Shown here piece after piece: positions 41,805 through 50,609 of a DNA stretch of 64,000 bases (its first letter is position 1; every line of letters starts with the position of its first letter). The position numbers and the translations under genes were made by a program. The stretch lies in the NCBI GenBank assembly GCA_902801515.1, contig CADCII010000018.1, positions 1 through 64,000 of the forward strand. The letters are read 5' to 3'. The stretch comes from an uncultured Lachnospiraceae bacterium. Lineage in GTDB: Bacteria; Bacillota; Clostridia; Lachnospirales; Lachnospiraceae. Below the pieces are notes generated by a model that was not told where the DNA came from, searched no databases, and worked only from the letters and a program-made list of their open reading frames with translations.

Positions 41805-44456
41805 ATGACTATTTGTGAGGAAAAAAACCTGAGCCGGATCGCCGCCGCACCTGACGCGGGGAGAAACATTGTTTTCTCGATGGCGGACCTGTCAGATTAT
41901 CCGATTCTCCTTACCGGGATCCTGCATGCCGCGCAGACAGCATCCATACCAGTCGTCCGTTTTCAGTTCATTTCCGACGAAGTCGACGGGCCGGCTCATT
42001 CCGTGGTAAAGCCGTCTGCTGATGGTCAGGAACCGGATCCGGTACTGACGGTCCCGATCATTCTGAATCACAGGTTCCGGAATTTTACAGTTGCAGTTCA
42101 CAGAGAGATCGCTTCCCGGGAAAAGGGAACTCTCTTCCTGTTTGACTGCCTGTCAGGCCTGCAGACTGCGTGGGCTACTGACCTCATGATGGTCAACTTC
42201 TTTCGCGTAACAACACCTCTTCTGTCCGCCCGCGGTGATACCGCGCTCTTTCCTCTGAAGGCAGGGATGCACTCAGACACAGCAGCGCGCAAGATCTCGG
42301 AGACTGCGGATGTTTTCCTGAATGTGTGTTCCGACTTTAAAAATGTATATGTCCGTGCGGAGAAGATCCGCGGCGAGGAGGATTCCGAACTGTTCCAGCC
42401 GCACATGGTGGATCCTGAAACAGGCGCTTTCAGGCTGCTCACCGACGGTGTGAAACTCAGCCGGTATCACCGGGCGCAGGATATGACCAGCCGGATGCAC
42501 CCGGACCTGAGCATGGACAGCTGGGACCGGTTTTTCCTGAACACACAGCGCAAATACGAATATGGTGATGATCTGACTGAAGAATGCGCGAGGATGTGCC
42601 GGATCATGATGAGCCGGGACAAGAGGATGCGCGGACTGATCCTGGAAAACTTCCGTCCGGAAGATTATTTCTTTGTCAAGGAGCATATGGTCGGAAGCGG
42701 ACAGATCGGCGGCAAATCCTGCGGCATGCTTACTGCGCGCAAGATCATCGAGAACCGCCGCCCCGAACTGTATGACTACATGGAAGCGCATGACTCCTTC
42801 TATATCGGTTCCGATGTTTTCTCCGGATATCTCGTGGAAAACGGCCTGTGGGAACTGTCTGTGCGGCAGAATACGGAGGAAGAATATTTCTCACTCTCCG
42901 ATACGCTGCGGGAGGAGCTTCTCAAAGGCGTTTTCTGGGAGGAGATCGAGCAACAGTTTCTGCATCTTTTGGAATATTACGGGCAGGCGCCGATCATCGT
43001 CCGCTCCAGCAGTATCCTGGAGGATGGGTTCGATAATGCATTTGCCGGGAAATACGATTCTGTGTTTGTCCCGAACGTCGGAACCATGGCGGAGCGGCTC
43101 TCTGCCTTTGAGGATGCCGTCCGTACTGTGTACGCAAGTACCATGTCACTCTCTGCCCTGGATTACCGCAAACGGCGCGGTCTTGCCGCCCGTGACGAGC
43201 AGATGGCAATCCTGGTCATGAGAGTATCGGGATCTCATTTCGGAAACTATTTCATGCCCTGTGCGGCAGGCGTAGGTTATTCCTACAGTCCATACCGGTT
43301 CCTTCCCACACTGGATCCCGGCGCCGGGATGCTCCGTCTTGTTATGGGGCTCGGGACCTCGGCGGTAGACCGGACAGAAGGCGCCTATCCGCGCCTGGTC
43401 AGTCTCGACCAGCCGCAGGTGACTCCTTACCACTCCGTCTCGGAGCGGCACCGCTACAGCCAGAGGAAGATCTCCCTGATCGACAAGACAAGCGGAACCT
43501 TCCGTTATGTTTCTCTTGAAGAACTGTCACCAAGCCTTCCGGCCTGGCTGAAACGCATCCTCCTGGAACATGATACGGACGCGGAACGCATCTTCCGCGA
43601 GCGCGGCAGCATCCGGAACATCGAATTCATTTCCTGCCGGGGCATCACCGGAAAGCAGGAACTGATGCAGCTTATGTATGAGATGATGCAGCAGCTGCAG
43701 ACCTCATACGGACAGAGTGTGGATATTGAATTTACCATCAACCTCAGCGAAGACGGGGATTATGTGGTCAATCTGCTCCAGTGCCGTCCCCTGCTGATCA
43801 TGCAGGATGACGCCTCTGAAGTGGAAGAAGCAGAGGCAGGGGCAGAAGATGTTAATGCGGAGGATGTAAAGGCAGACGGACCGGATGATTCCCACATCTT
43901 CCTGGAGACTGTGCGCTCTTCGATGGGTATGTCGCGCAATGCTCCTGTGGACGGGATCGTTCTGGTAGACCCGGTCGCCTATTATGAGATGCCCTACAAA
44001 GATAAACCGCAGGTTGCAAGAGTCATCGGACAGCTGAACTGGCATTTCAGAGACACCGGGAAGCAGCTCGTCCTGCTGACTCCGGGCCGGATCGGAACCT
44101 CTTCCCCGGAGCTGGGAGTCCCCACAGCCTTCTCGGACATCAGCTCATTCCGCGTGATCTGCGAACTGGCAGAGTCACGGGCCGGATACCAGCCGGAACT
44201 GTCCTACGGCAGCCATATCTTCCAGGATCTGGTGGAGGCGGATATTCTGTACGACGCCGTCTTCGAAGATGAGAGGCGGGTTCATTTCCGCCCGGAGATG
44301 CTCAAAGCTCTTCCGAACCGTATCCGGGAGATCGTTCCGGAGGCGGACGAATCCGTGATCATCTACTGCGACACCCAGGATCTGAACGGACGGATCCTGC
44401 ATGATATGAAACACGAACACCTGACCATCAGCATAGGAAATGGTTTGAACCAGTGA
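41805..44456 (+). CDS. PEP-synthase-like PEP/pyruvate-binding ATP-grasp protein lacking phospho-His domains
   Basis: An 883-residue cytoplasmic protein. The middle part (about residues 290-665) matches the N-terminal ATP-grasp domain of PEP synthase and pyruvate phosphate dikinase: VGSGQIGGKSCGMLTA near 294, PIIVRSSSILEDGFDNAFAGKYDSV near 395 given here by its core RSSSILED, then the closing VNLLQCRPLLI near 655. The phosphohistidine swivel domain (TGG-TCHAA type) and the C-terminal TIM domain of those enzymes are absent. Residues 1-290 form an alpha/beta domain (GTLFLFDCLSGLQTAWATDL) with no P-loop; residues about 700-883 have LLTPGRIGTSSPELG, also seen beside such ATP-grasp domains. It is the first gene of a three-gene cluster. 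Its stop codon lies inside a palindromic repeat. It is unlikely to make PEP; a ligase or phosphotransfer role is inference. Confidence 0.75.
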   Translation: MTICEEKNLSRIAAAPDAGRNIVFSMADLSDYPILLTGILHAAQTASIPVVRFQFISDEVDGPAHSVVKPSADGQEPDPVLTVPIILNHRFRNFTVAVHREIASREKGTLFLFDCLSGLQTAWATDLMMVNFFRVTTPLLSARGDTALFPLKAGMHSDTAARKISETADVFLNVCSDFKNVYVRAEKIRGEEDSELFQPHMVDPETGAFRLLTDGVKLSRYHRAQDMTSRMHPDLSMDSWDRFFLNTQRKYEYGDDLTEECARMCRIMMSRDKRMRGLILENFRPEDYFFVKEHMVGSGQIGGKSCGMLTARKIIENRRPELYDYMEAHDSFYIGSDVFSGYLVENGLWELSVRQNTEEEYFSLSDTLREELLKGVFWEEIEQQFLHLLEYYGQAPIIVRSSSILEDGFDNAFAGKYDSVFVPNVGTMAERLSAFEDAVRTVYASTMSLSALDYRKRRGLAARDEQMAILVMRVSGSHFGNYFMPCAAGVGYSYSPYRFLPTLDPGAGMLRLVMGLGTSAVDRTEGAYPRLVSLDQPQVTPYHSVSERHRYSQRKISLIDKTSGTFRYVSLEELSPSLPAWLKRILLEHDTDAERIFRERGSIRNIEFISCRGITGKQELMQLMYEMMQQLQTSYGQSVDIEFTINLSEDGDYVVNLLQCRPLLIMQDDASEVEEAEAGAEDVNAEDVKADGPDDSHIFLETVRSSMGMSRNAPVDGIVLVDPVAYYEMPYKDKPQVARVIGQLNWHFRDTGKQLVLLTPGRIGTSSPELGVPTAFSDISSFRVICELAESRAGYQPELSYGSHIFQDLVEADILYDAVFEDERRVHFRPEMLKALPNRIREIVPEADESVIIYCDTQDLNGRILHDMKHEHLTISIGNGLNQ

Positions 44457-44497
44457 CAGGCACTTGTTCATGTGAACCAGTGGCAGGCACTTGTTCA
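44445..44497. repeat. Palindromic repeat pair overlapping the end of the ATP-grasp gene
   Basis: TGAACCAGTG, 5 bases, CACTTGTTCA at 44446-44470, repeated with one change at 44473-44497. Each copy forms a 10-bp stem with one mismatch. The stop codon of the upstream gene lies in the first copy, and the ribosome site of the next gene follows the second. It is the inverted form of the units at 40141-40206. Confidence 0.8.
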
Positions 44498-44509
44498 TGA
44501 AGGAGTAAT

Positions 44510-47500
44510 ATGGCAAAGATTACCGGTATCAATAGTCGTGAAGATCTTATAAGGTCGATCGTGTCCTCCTGTCCGCTTTCCGGAGACGGTGCGGATCTTT
44601 CGATCATGCCTGATCTGTGCTCAGAGGCGCTTATGCCCCTTCTGGGAAATGCTGCGCCGGACAGCTTCGAAGACTGGAATTCGTACTGCTGTGCGTTTCT
44701 GCTGGATGACTACTATCCCGGCAGGGCACAGGTCCATCTGAAAGAAGAGCGCAGGGAAGCGGTCCTGTTCTATCTGGACACACTGAATGCCCTGTTCGAC
44801 CGGGAGAAGGCGGAGCTTGGACCGTGCCGGACCCGGGATCTGGTTCTTCTTGAGGAGGCTGAGTATAAAGGGTTCCGTACCACTGCGGAGTACGAGAAGC
44901 TTCTTGACTGTCTGCGCAGCCGCTATCTGTATGCGTTCATGAGACTGCACCGGGCTGTCACCCCGTTTGAGACATTGGGGCATATCGCCGGCGTCAATTT
45001 TGTGTCTGTATACATTGCGCGCCAGCTGCTCCATACAAACGTCCGGATCGATCCGGCACTCTCTTCAGGTGCGGCAATCCTGCATGATATCGGCAAGTAT
45101 GGTTGCCGCCCGGAGGAATCCAGACGTGTTCCTTATCTGCACTACTACTATACCTATCAGTTCGCCCAGAAGTTTGGTTTTGAATCCATCGGAGCGATCG
45201 CATCCGCGCATTCTGTCTGGGATCTGGAACTTGAGAACCTGAGTGTGGAAAGCCTGATCCTGATCTATGCTGATTTCCGTGTCAAGAGTGTGCGCCTGGA
45301 GGACGGGACGGAGCAGGTCTGCTTCTGGTCCCTGAAGGAATCCTATGACATCATACTCAGCAAGCTCGACAATGTGGATGACGCCAAGAGACGGCGCTAC
45401 GCAAAAGTGTACGACAAGCTCAAGGACTTTGAGGACTATCTGATCTCACTCGGAGTATCTGTGGACCTTGAGGACGGATGGCATAAACCCAAAGCTCATA
45501 CTCCTTTCTCTCTGATGAGTACCGAGGAGATGGTGCAGGCTTTCAAGTATCTTGCGATCTCACATAACCTGAAGGTCATGTACACCACCGGGCATGACGT
45601 CTCTTTCATCAGTCTGCTGGAGGACATCCGCGGAGAGAAAGACTGGCGTCATGTGCGCGCATTCCTGACCGTTATCGAAGAATACTCCGGCTATCTCAAA
45701 CAGGATCAGAAACTGGTAATCCTTGATTTTCTGTATGAAATGCTTTCCCACCAGGACGGTGATATCCGCCGGCAGGCCGCCAGGATCTCCGCCGTTGTAA
45801 TGGCCGGTTTCGATATTGCCTTCAAGAAGGAACTTCCCGAAGATGTGGAGGCTCCGCAGATCGGCCAGCGTATGGCCGATGTCTGGCGCAGTTTTCTTCA
45901 CCGTATGCTGTTCCCGAACCATATGGTCACAGAGCAGCACCGGCGCTGGATCGGCTATGGAATGAAAACTGTCGTGCGCCATCTTCTTCGTCTGACCGAA
46001 GGGTCCAGACGGCGCGAAGTGCTGAATGTGATCCTGGAACATTACAAGTCTTCGCGTTGGGAGGGACTGACACAGTTCCTTCTGCTGGACTGCCTGCCGG
46101 AGATTCCTTATGACCTGTGCAGCGCCAATCAGCGCAAGCTTCTCTTCCGTTTTGACCGCCGGTTCCTGCAGGCAGACGATCCCGAGATCCGGGTGTCCGC
46201 GCTGCGGTTTATCGTGTGCTGGCTCAAGCAGGGCTGCAAACCGGATGATGAGATGATGGACGCACTCAGTTCGCTCACACTGCGCAGCGAAGATCCGGTG
46301 TGTATACGATATCTGACGCTGCAGATACGCAGGCTTGTGTTCGGGGAGGAGGGCTCTCTGGATTACGACGCCAAGTTCCTCTACATCGAGAATCAGCGCT
46401 CTGAGATCCCGTGGATCTTCAAGCTGGTCAACCTGGAGATCCTGCAGAAGGAAATGATGGAGGAGAAGGACCTTCTGAGGGTCTATCAGTATGCTTCCCA
46501 TCTGCTGAACATCCTGCAGTTCAATTCCCGTGTGACAAATAAACTGCAGGCCGGTGAGAATCTGGTGCAGATCATGCCGAGGCTCTCCGAGTCACAGCGC
46601 TACGAGATCATGCTGGAGCTCGTGCGTGCCCTCTCCATGGGCCGCTACTCCGTCGCCAAGTACATCCCGCAGTTTATGGGGCGTATCTATGTGATCATGA
46701 CGCCGGATGAACGTCATGCTCTGCTTGGTCAGCTGCACGATCTGTACGCGAGCAGCAACCCCGCCGTAGTGATCCTTACCCTGGAGACGGTCAGTGTCAT
46801 CCTGCAGTATCTGCCCGGACACGGCATCGAAGGGGAAGAACTGGAAGCACTGGAGGGAATGCTCTGCTCCGGAACGGTGCACTACGATATGGAAGTTGCC
46901 CGGGAAGCCTTTTATTTCCTGGGATCCGGCCTGTTCGGAAGCAGGCATCTGACGCTGGACCAGAAAAAAGAATACTTCACGGCCATGGCCCGCAAAGTCC
47001 TGACCTTTATCTTATGGGATCAGGAGATCCCGCTGTGGTATTACAACGCCGCTTCCCTGAACCACATATACAGGTTCATTTCCGATTACCTGCAGGACCA
47101 CGAGAGGATCGCCTTCCGGAAACGGGCAAAGATCGCCTTCTTCCCCGGAACCTTTGATCCATTCTCTCTCGGCCACAAGGCGATCGTCCGCGAGATTGCG
47201 TCGATGGGCTTCCATGTCTATCTGACGGTAGACGAATTCTCCTGGTCCAAGAACACCCAGCCGTACCAGATCCGCAGAAAGATCATGGTCATGTCGGTCG
47301 CGGACCTCAACGGCGTCTTCCTGTTCCCGGTCGAGATCCCGGTCAACATCGCTTGCCCGGATGATCTGGCCAGACTGCGCAGCTGCTTCCCCGGCGAGGA
47401 AGTCTATATCGTGGCAGGCAGCGATGTCGTGGAGCATGCCTCCGCTTACCGGGCTGAGCCATGCGAGAATTCCATCCACACCTTCCCGCATATCCTGTTC

Positions 47501-49204
47501 GCGCGCAATACCGAAGGTGCCTGGTCCGACGACAGCACAGCGCGCAGGAAACTGCAGGCAGAGGTCCTGTACCTGAAGCTGCCGGCTTATTTTGAAAATA
47601 TGAGTTCCACCAGGATCCGCAGCAATGTGAGCGGCAATAAAGACATTGCGGATCTGGTAGAACCTGTGGTCCAGAACTATATCTATGAGAAGGGGCTCTA
47701 CACGATGGAGCCCATGTACAAGCGCGCCGCCCAGTCCCGCAGGGTGAACACTTACCTGTTCGACTCCCTGACAGAGGAACAGGAAAATGAACTGACAGAT
47801 CATTTTTCTGATCAGTATCTTGCAGGAGCAGGCGGGGAGAAGGCCGTGATCCTGAGAAATGAAGAAAAGGATGACCACATCTGCGGCGCAGTTCTCTACC
47901 ATGAGCTTGCGGTCGGGGAACTTTACGAGTCCTGCGGAGACATCGATCTGGCGGCTTCGCTGCGCAATGAGCTCTCTGGCCGGACCTGTGTCCTCACGGA
48001 TATCCTCGGCGATGCGGATCGCTGCAGTGACGACCGCTACACGGTACTCAACGAGATGCTTGCCCATTGCCAGGAGGAAGGGTATTCCTATGCTGTATGC
48101 TTCCACGGCAAAGAATACGACGACCTGCTCAGGGGAAGCGGCTTCCTGCCGATGCCCCAGATGGAGGACTGCTATGTCACGGATATGCGCAGGCCTCTGG
48201 TGCTGATCTTCGATACGCCATCTTTCATCAAAGACCAGTTTTCAGGAGATCCCGCCGTTCAGGATATACTGTGGGACAGCCATCTGAAACTTCGCCGCGA
48301 AGTTGCCATGCTGTTCCCGGGTCAGCTCTCTCTGTGCTTTGACTCCGAGATCCTGAATCACCGGCTGATCCAGCTGATCATCCAGAACAATCCGGTGGAT
48401 CCGGAGCAGAGCGGTCCCAGAAAGCTCGGTCCGAAGATCTGCGTCCCGTTCGGAAAGACCCTGCGGGGCGTCCTGGTCCCGAACTGCGTGACGAAAGACC
48501 TGAACACGGAGAAACTCTATGACATCGACATGGAGAGCTTCACCATCAAAGAGTTCCCGCATTACGCACCGCTGAAGGTGCAGATCCGGACCATCAAGTC
48601 CTTCATGCGTCCCGTAATCCTTGTGGATGACCTCTATCACAAGGGGTACCGTCTGCAGGCGGTAGAGCGGGTAATGAAAAATGAGGATCTGAAACTGAAT
48701 AAGCTGATCGTCGGCGTGCGCTCCGGACGCGGCAATGACCTTGCAAATGTGCTGGAAGAGCCGATCGAATCTGTCTACTTTGTCCCGAATATGCGCTCGT
48801 GGCTCATCGAATCGGATCTGTATCCGTTCATTGGCGGCGACGGGATCCGGGTCAGAGAGCAGATCCATTCCTCGCCCTCCCTGCCGTCCGTCAACTCGAT
48901 CCTGCCGTACCAGTTCCCGTCCTTCATGAAAGGGGCATCCATGGAAGCATTCTACAATTTGTCCGTGGTTTGCCTGGAGAATGCGCGCAACATCTTCCTG
49001 GTCCTGGAGAAACTCTATCAGGACAAGTACGGCCGGAAGCTGACCATGTCGCGCATAGGCGAGGTCCTGGCAGAGCCCAGGCACCCGGATACCTGTATCC
49101 TGGACACCTCGGTGGTACAGGAGTCCCCGTCGCTGCTGCTGCGGCGCGAGATGCAGAAACTGCACAGGCTGAAGCATCTGCTTGACGGAGAGTTCCGGAT
49201 GTAA
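44510..49204 (+). CDS. Giant fusion: HD hydrolase, HEAT-like, NadD-like, GNAT-like and PRTase-like domains
   Basis: A 1564-residue cytoplasmic protein. Domains in order: HD-type metal hydrolase (about residues 150-260; GHIAGVN near 157, ILHDIGK near 190, SAHS near 233, YADFRVK near 253); helical HEAT-like repeats (about 370-865; e.g. DGDIRRQAARISAVV, DPEIRVSALRFIV); a NadD/cytidylyltransferase domain (about 872-1065) with FFPGTFDPFSLGHKAIV and the closing MSSTRIRSN; a GNAT-like region (about 1085-1225; EMLAHCQEEGYSYAVCF, LRGSGF); and a phosphoribosyltransferase-like region with RPVILVDDLYHKGYR near 1367. HD and NadD are neighbours in many Firmicutes as yqeK and nadD, here apparently within one chain. 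GNAT and PRTase calls are weaker. AGGAG precedes the ATG. Cotranscribed with the ATP-grasp gene. Function unknown; nucleotide or NAD-like cofactor chemistry is inferred. Confidence 0.78.
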   Translation: MAKITGINSREDLIRSIVSSCPLSGDGADLSIMPDLCSEALMPLLGNAAPDSFEDWNSYCCAFLLDDYYPGRAQVHLKEERREAVLFYLDTLNALFDREKAELGPCRTRDLVLLEEAEYKGFRTTAEYEKLLDCLRSRYLYAFMRLHRAVTPFETLGHIAGVNFVSVYIARQLLHTNVRIDPALSSGAAILHDIGKYGCRPEESRRVPYLHYYYTYQFAQKFGFESIGAIASAHSVWDLELENLSVESLILIYADFRVKSVRLEDGTEQVCFWSLKESYDIILSKLDNVDDAKRRRYAKVYDKLKDFEDYLISLGVSVDLEDGWHKPKAHTPFSLMSTEEMVQAFKYLAISHNLKVMYTTGHDVSFISLLEDIRGEKDWRHVRAFLTVIEEYSGYLKQDQKLVILDFLYEMLSHQDGDIRRQAARISAVVMAGFDIAFKKELPEDVEAPQIGQRMADVWRSFLHRMLFPNHMVTEQHRRWIGYGMKTVVRHLLRLTEGSRRREVLNVILEHYKSSRWEGLTQFLLLDCLPEIPYDLCSANQRKLLFRFDRRFLQADDPEIRVSALRFIVCWLKQGCKPDDEMMDALSSLTLRSEDPVCIRYLTLQIRRLVFGEEGSLDYDAKFLYIENQRSEIPWIFKLVNLEILQKEMMEEKDLLRVYQYASHLLNILQFNSRVTNKLQAGENLVQIMPRLSESQRYEIMLELVRALSMGRYSVAKYIPQFMGRIYVIMTPDERHALLGQLHDLYASSNPAVVILTLETVSVILQYLPGHGIEGEELEALEGMLCSGTVHYDMEVAREAFYFLGSGLFGSRHLTLDQKKEYFTAMARKVLTFILWDQEIPLWYYNAASLNHIYRFISDYLQDHERIAFRKRAKIAFFPGTFDPFSLGHKAIVREIASMGFHVYLTVDEFSWSKNTQPYQIRRKIMVMSVADLNGVFLFPVEIPVNIACPDDLARLRSCFPGEEVYIVAGSDVVEHASAYRAEPCENSIHTFPHILFARNTEGAWSDDSTARRKLQAEVLYLKLPAYFENMSSTRIRSNVSGNKDIADLVEPVVQNYIYEKGLYTMEPMYKRAAQSRRVNTYLFDSLTEEQENELTDHFSDQYLAGAGGEKAVILRNEEKDDHICGAVLYHELAVGELYESCGDIDLAASLRNELSGRTCVLTDILGDADRCSDDRYTVLNEMLAHCQEEGYSYAVCFHGKEYDDLLRGSGFLPMPQMEDCYVTDMRRPLVLIFDTPSFIKDQFSGDPAVQDILWDSHLKLRREVAMLFPGQLSLCFDSEILNHRLIQLIIQNNPVDPEQSGPRKLGPKICVPFGKTLRGVLVPNCVTKDLNTEKLYDIDMESFTIKEFPHYAPLKVQIRTIKSFMRPVILVDDLYHKGYRLQAVERVMKNEDLKLNKLIVGVRSGRGNDLANVLEEPIESVYFVPNMRSWLIESDLYPFIGGDGIRVREQIHSSPSLPSVNSILPYQFPSFMKGASMEAFYNLSVVCLENARNIFLVLEKLYQDKYGRKLTMSRIGEVLAEPRHPDTCILDTSVVQESPSLLLRREMQKLHRLKHLLDGEFRM

Positions 49205-49229
49205 ATGAAATCCTCAGGAAAGAAACAGC

Positions 49230-49260
49230 CACTCTGTTCCCGGCATTAAAAGACAGAGTG
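49230..49260 (+). terminator. Hairpin between the fusion gene and the LDH-like gene
   Basis: CACTCTGT (49230-49237) pairs perfectly with ACAGAGTG (49253-49260), 15-base loop, no T run. It may be a weak attenuator or processing stem; the next gene still follows in the same direction 108 bases after the stop. Confidence 0.45.
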
Positions 49261-49311
49261 ACAGCCCTTTAAGGTATATATGTTTTACCACATGCATAAA
49301 GGAGAACTACC

Positions 49312-50298
49312 ATGCATAAGATCACGGACCTTTGCTCCGCATACCCATACCCAAAAGACCATATTTCTTCGTATCCATGGGTGATGCGGGATGAGACGGA
49401 TCTGAAGAGAGTTCATATCATCGGTCTGGGAGATGTTGGACTGAATGCCGCTCTCGGGCTTCGGATCACAGGAGCAGGCAGTGTTTCAAAGATCGGAATC
49501 TATGACATTGACCGGAAACTGTGCGACAGGCTGGAGATCGAGATCAACCAGATCCTGTCCCCACTGGGAAAAACAGTTTATCCGGATGTCGTGATCCTGG
49601 AAGAGGAGGAACTGTTTGACTGTGACATCTTCCTTTTCTGCGCTACAAAAAGTGTACCCCCGCTCGGGGCGGAGGCACACAGTGATGTGAGAATCGCGCA
49701 GTTTGAAGCGAACCGGAAGATCATCGCCGGTTATGCGAAGCAGGCAGCTGATAAAGAATACAAAGGATTGTTCGGCGTTGTTTCTGACCCGCTGGACCTT
49801 CTGTGCGGAGTGGTCCTGGACTATCTGCATCCGGACCAGATCCAGGGATTCGGGTTAGGCGTCATGTTTGCCAGAGCAGCCTACTATGCAAAACGGCTTG
49901 CACATACCCATTATGCGGTTTTTCCTGAGAACGGCCGGGTTTACGGCCCCCATGGGAACGGACTTGTCGCAGTGAACAGCATCCTCCCGGAAGAATATAA
50001 CGACGAAGCAACCGCACAGCTGACCCGTCTGACCACCAACGCCAATATCAGTGTTCGGGAGATCGGCTATAAACCGTATATCGCTCCGGGTGTCTCTTCC
50101 GTCGCACTGACAATACCGGAGGTCATTGCCGGCAGCTGGAACGACAGCGCAAGGTTCCTGAACGGAGTCTTCTTCGGAGCCCGGAACCGGCTCACACCGG
50201 CCGGTACGCAGTGGGAAGATCCACTGCTTCCGGATGAACTGTTCTGCAGGCTGCGGGACAGTTATCTTGATCTGGACCGCAGAACCCATGAGATGTAA
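49312..50298 (+). CDS. LDH/MDH-like Rossmann dehydrogenase
   Basis: A 328-residue protein resembling the lactate/malate dehydrogenase superfamily. The nucleotide-binding turn is VHIIGLGDVGLNAALGL near residues 34-50, followed by an acidic residue at the end of strand 2 (GIYDIDRK), which favours NAD over NADP. VVSDPLDLLCG near 157 matches the family NPVD motif. The active-site His and substrate Arg of LDH are not obvious in the same order (HGNGLVAVN near 220 may hold the His). A 30-residue N-terminal extension precedes the fold. AAGGAG lies before the ATG. It is the third gene of the cluster and ends with a strong terminator. Substrate unknown; it could be a real 2-hydroxyacid dehydrogenase or a cofactor-binding sensor. 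Confidence 0.75.
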   Translation: MHKITDLCSAYPYPKDHISSYPWVMRDETDLKRVHIIGLGDVGLNAALGLRITGAGSVSKIGIYDIDRKLCDRLEIEINQILSPLGKTVYPDVVILEEEELFDCDIFLFCATKSVPPLGAEAHSDVRIAQFEANRKIIAGYAKQAADKEYKGLFGVVSDPLDLLCGVVLDYLHPDQIQGFGLGVMFARAAYYAKRLAHTHYAVFPENGRVYGPHGNGLVAVNSILPEEYNDEATAQLTRLTTNANISVREIGYKPYIAPGVSSVALTIPEVIAGSWNDSARFLNGVFFGARNRLTPAGTQWEDPLLPDELFCRLRDSYLDLDRRTHEM

Positions 50299-50609
50299 AA
50301 TGGGGCAAAACAAAAAACGACCTGTCCATTATATGGGTACTGGCTTAAAATACTAGTTTAGTCAGAGATTTGGGCACAGAGCCTTCTTACCCGGCTCTGT
50401 GCCCATAATTCTTGTTCCTATTGGGTATAACTGTCACTTTACATGCTTTCTTACCCAATCTTTGCGTTTCTTTTGGGTAAAACTATCACTATATCTGCTT
50501 TTCTGCCCAATCCTTGTATTTCTTTTGGGTAGGGCTACCACTTTATCTGCTTTTCTGCCCAAAATCCAGAATAAACCACGTATAGCAACTAAGGCTTACT
50601 CACTTTTTC
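50299..50609. repeat. Convergent gap with terminator and three 52-base tandem repeats
   Basis: After the terminator at 50372-50404 come three imperfect copies of a 52-base unit, with TTGGG at 50421, 50473 and 50525, exactly 52 apart. Each copy starts with TTGGGTA and ends with CCCAA, so each can form a hairpin. The block sits between convergent genes, outside any coding sequence. A 76-codon frame across it simply follows the repeats. Confidence 0.8.
50372..50404 (+). terminator. Terminator of the ATP-grasp/fusion/LDH-like cluster
   Basis: GGGCACAGAGCC (50372-50383) pairs perfectly with GGCTCTGTGCCC (50393-50404), 9-base loop, followed by ATAATTCTTGTT. A 12-bp GC-rich stem with a modest T-rich tail. 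Confidence 0.8.

Noticed and set aside
40141..44497. Possible composite transposon from the inverted repeat pairs
   Set aside because: No transposase, no target duplication seen, and the enclosed genes include core gdhA; I keep only the repeat observation.
46592..49177. Long leftward frames opposite the fusion gene
   Set aside because: The rightward frame has clear motifs (ILHDIGK, GTFDPFSLGH, STRIR, VDDLYHKGYR) and a good ribosome site; the antisense frames have none.
50415..50570. Possible CRISPR array
   Set aside because: Units are contiguous and imperfect with no spacers, and there are no cas genes in the window.
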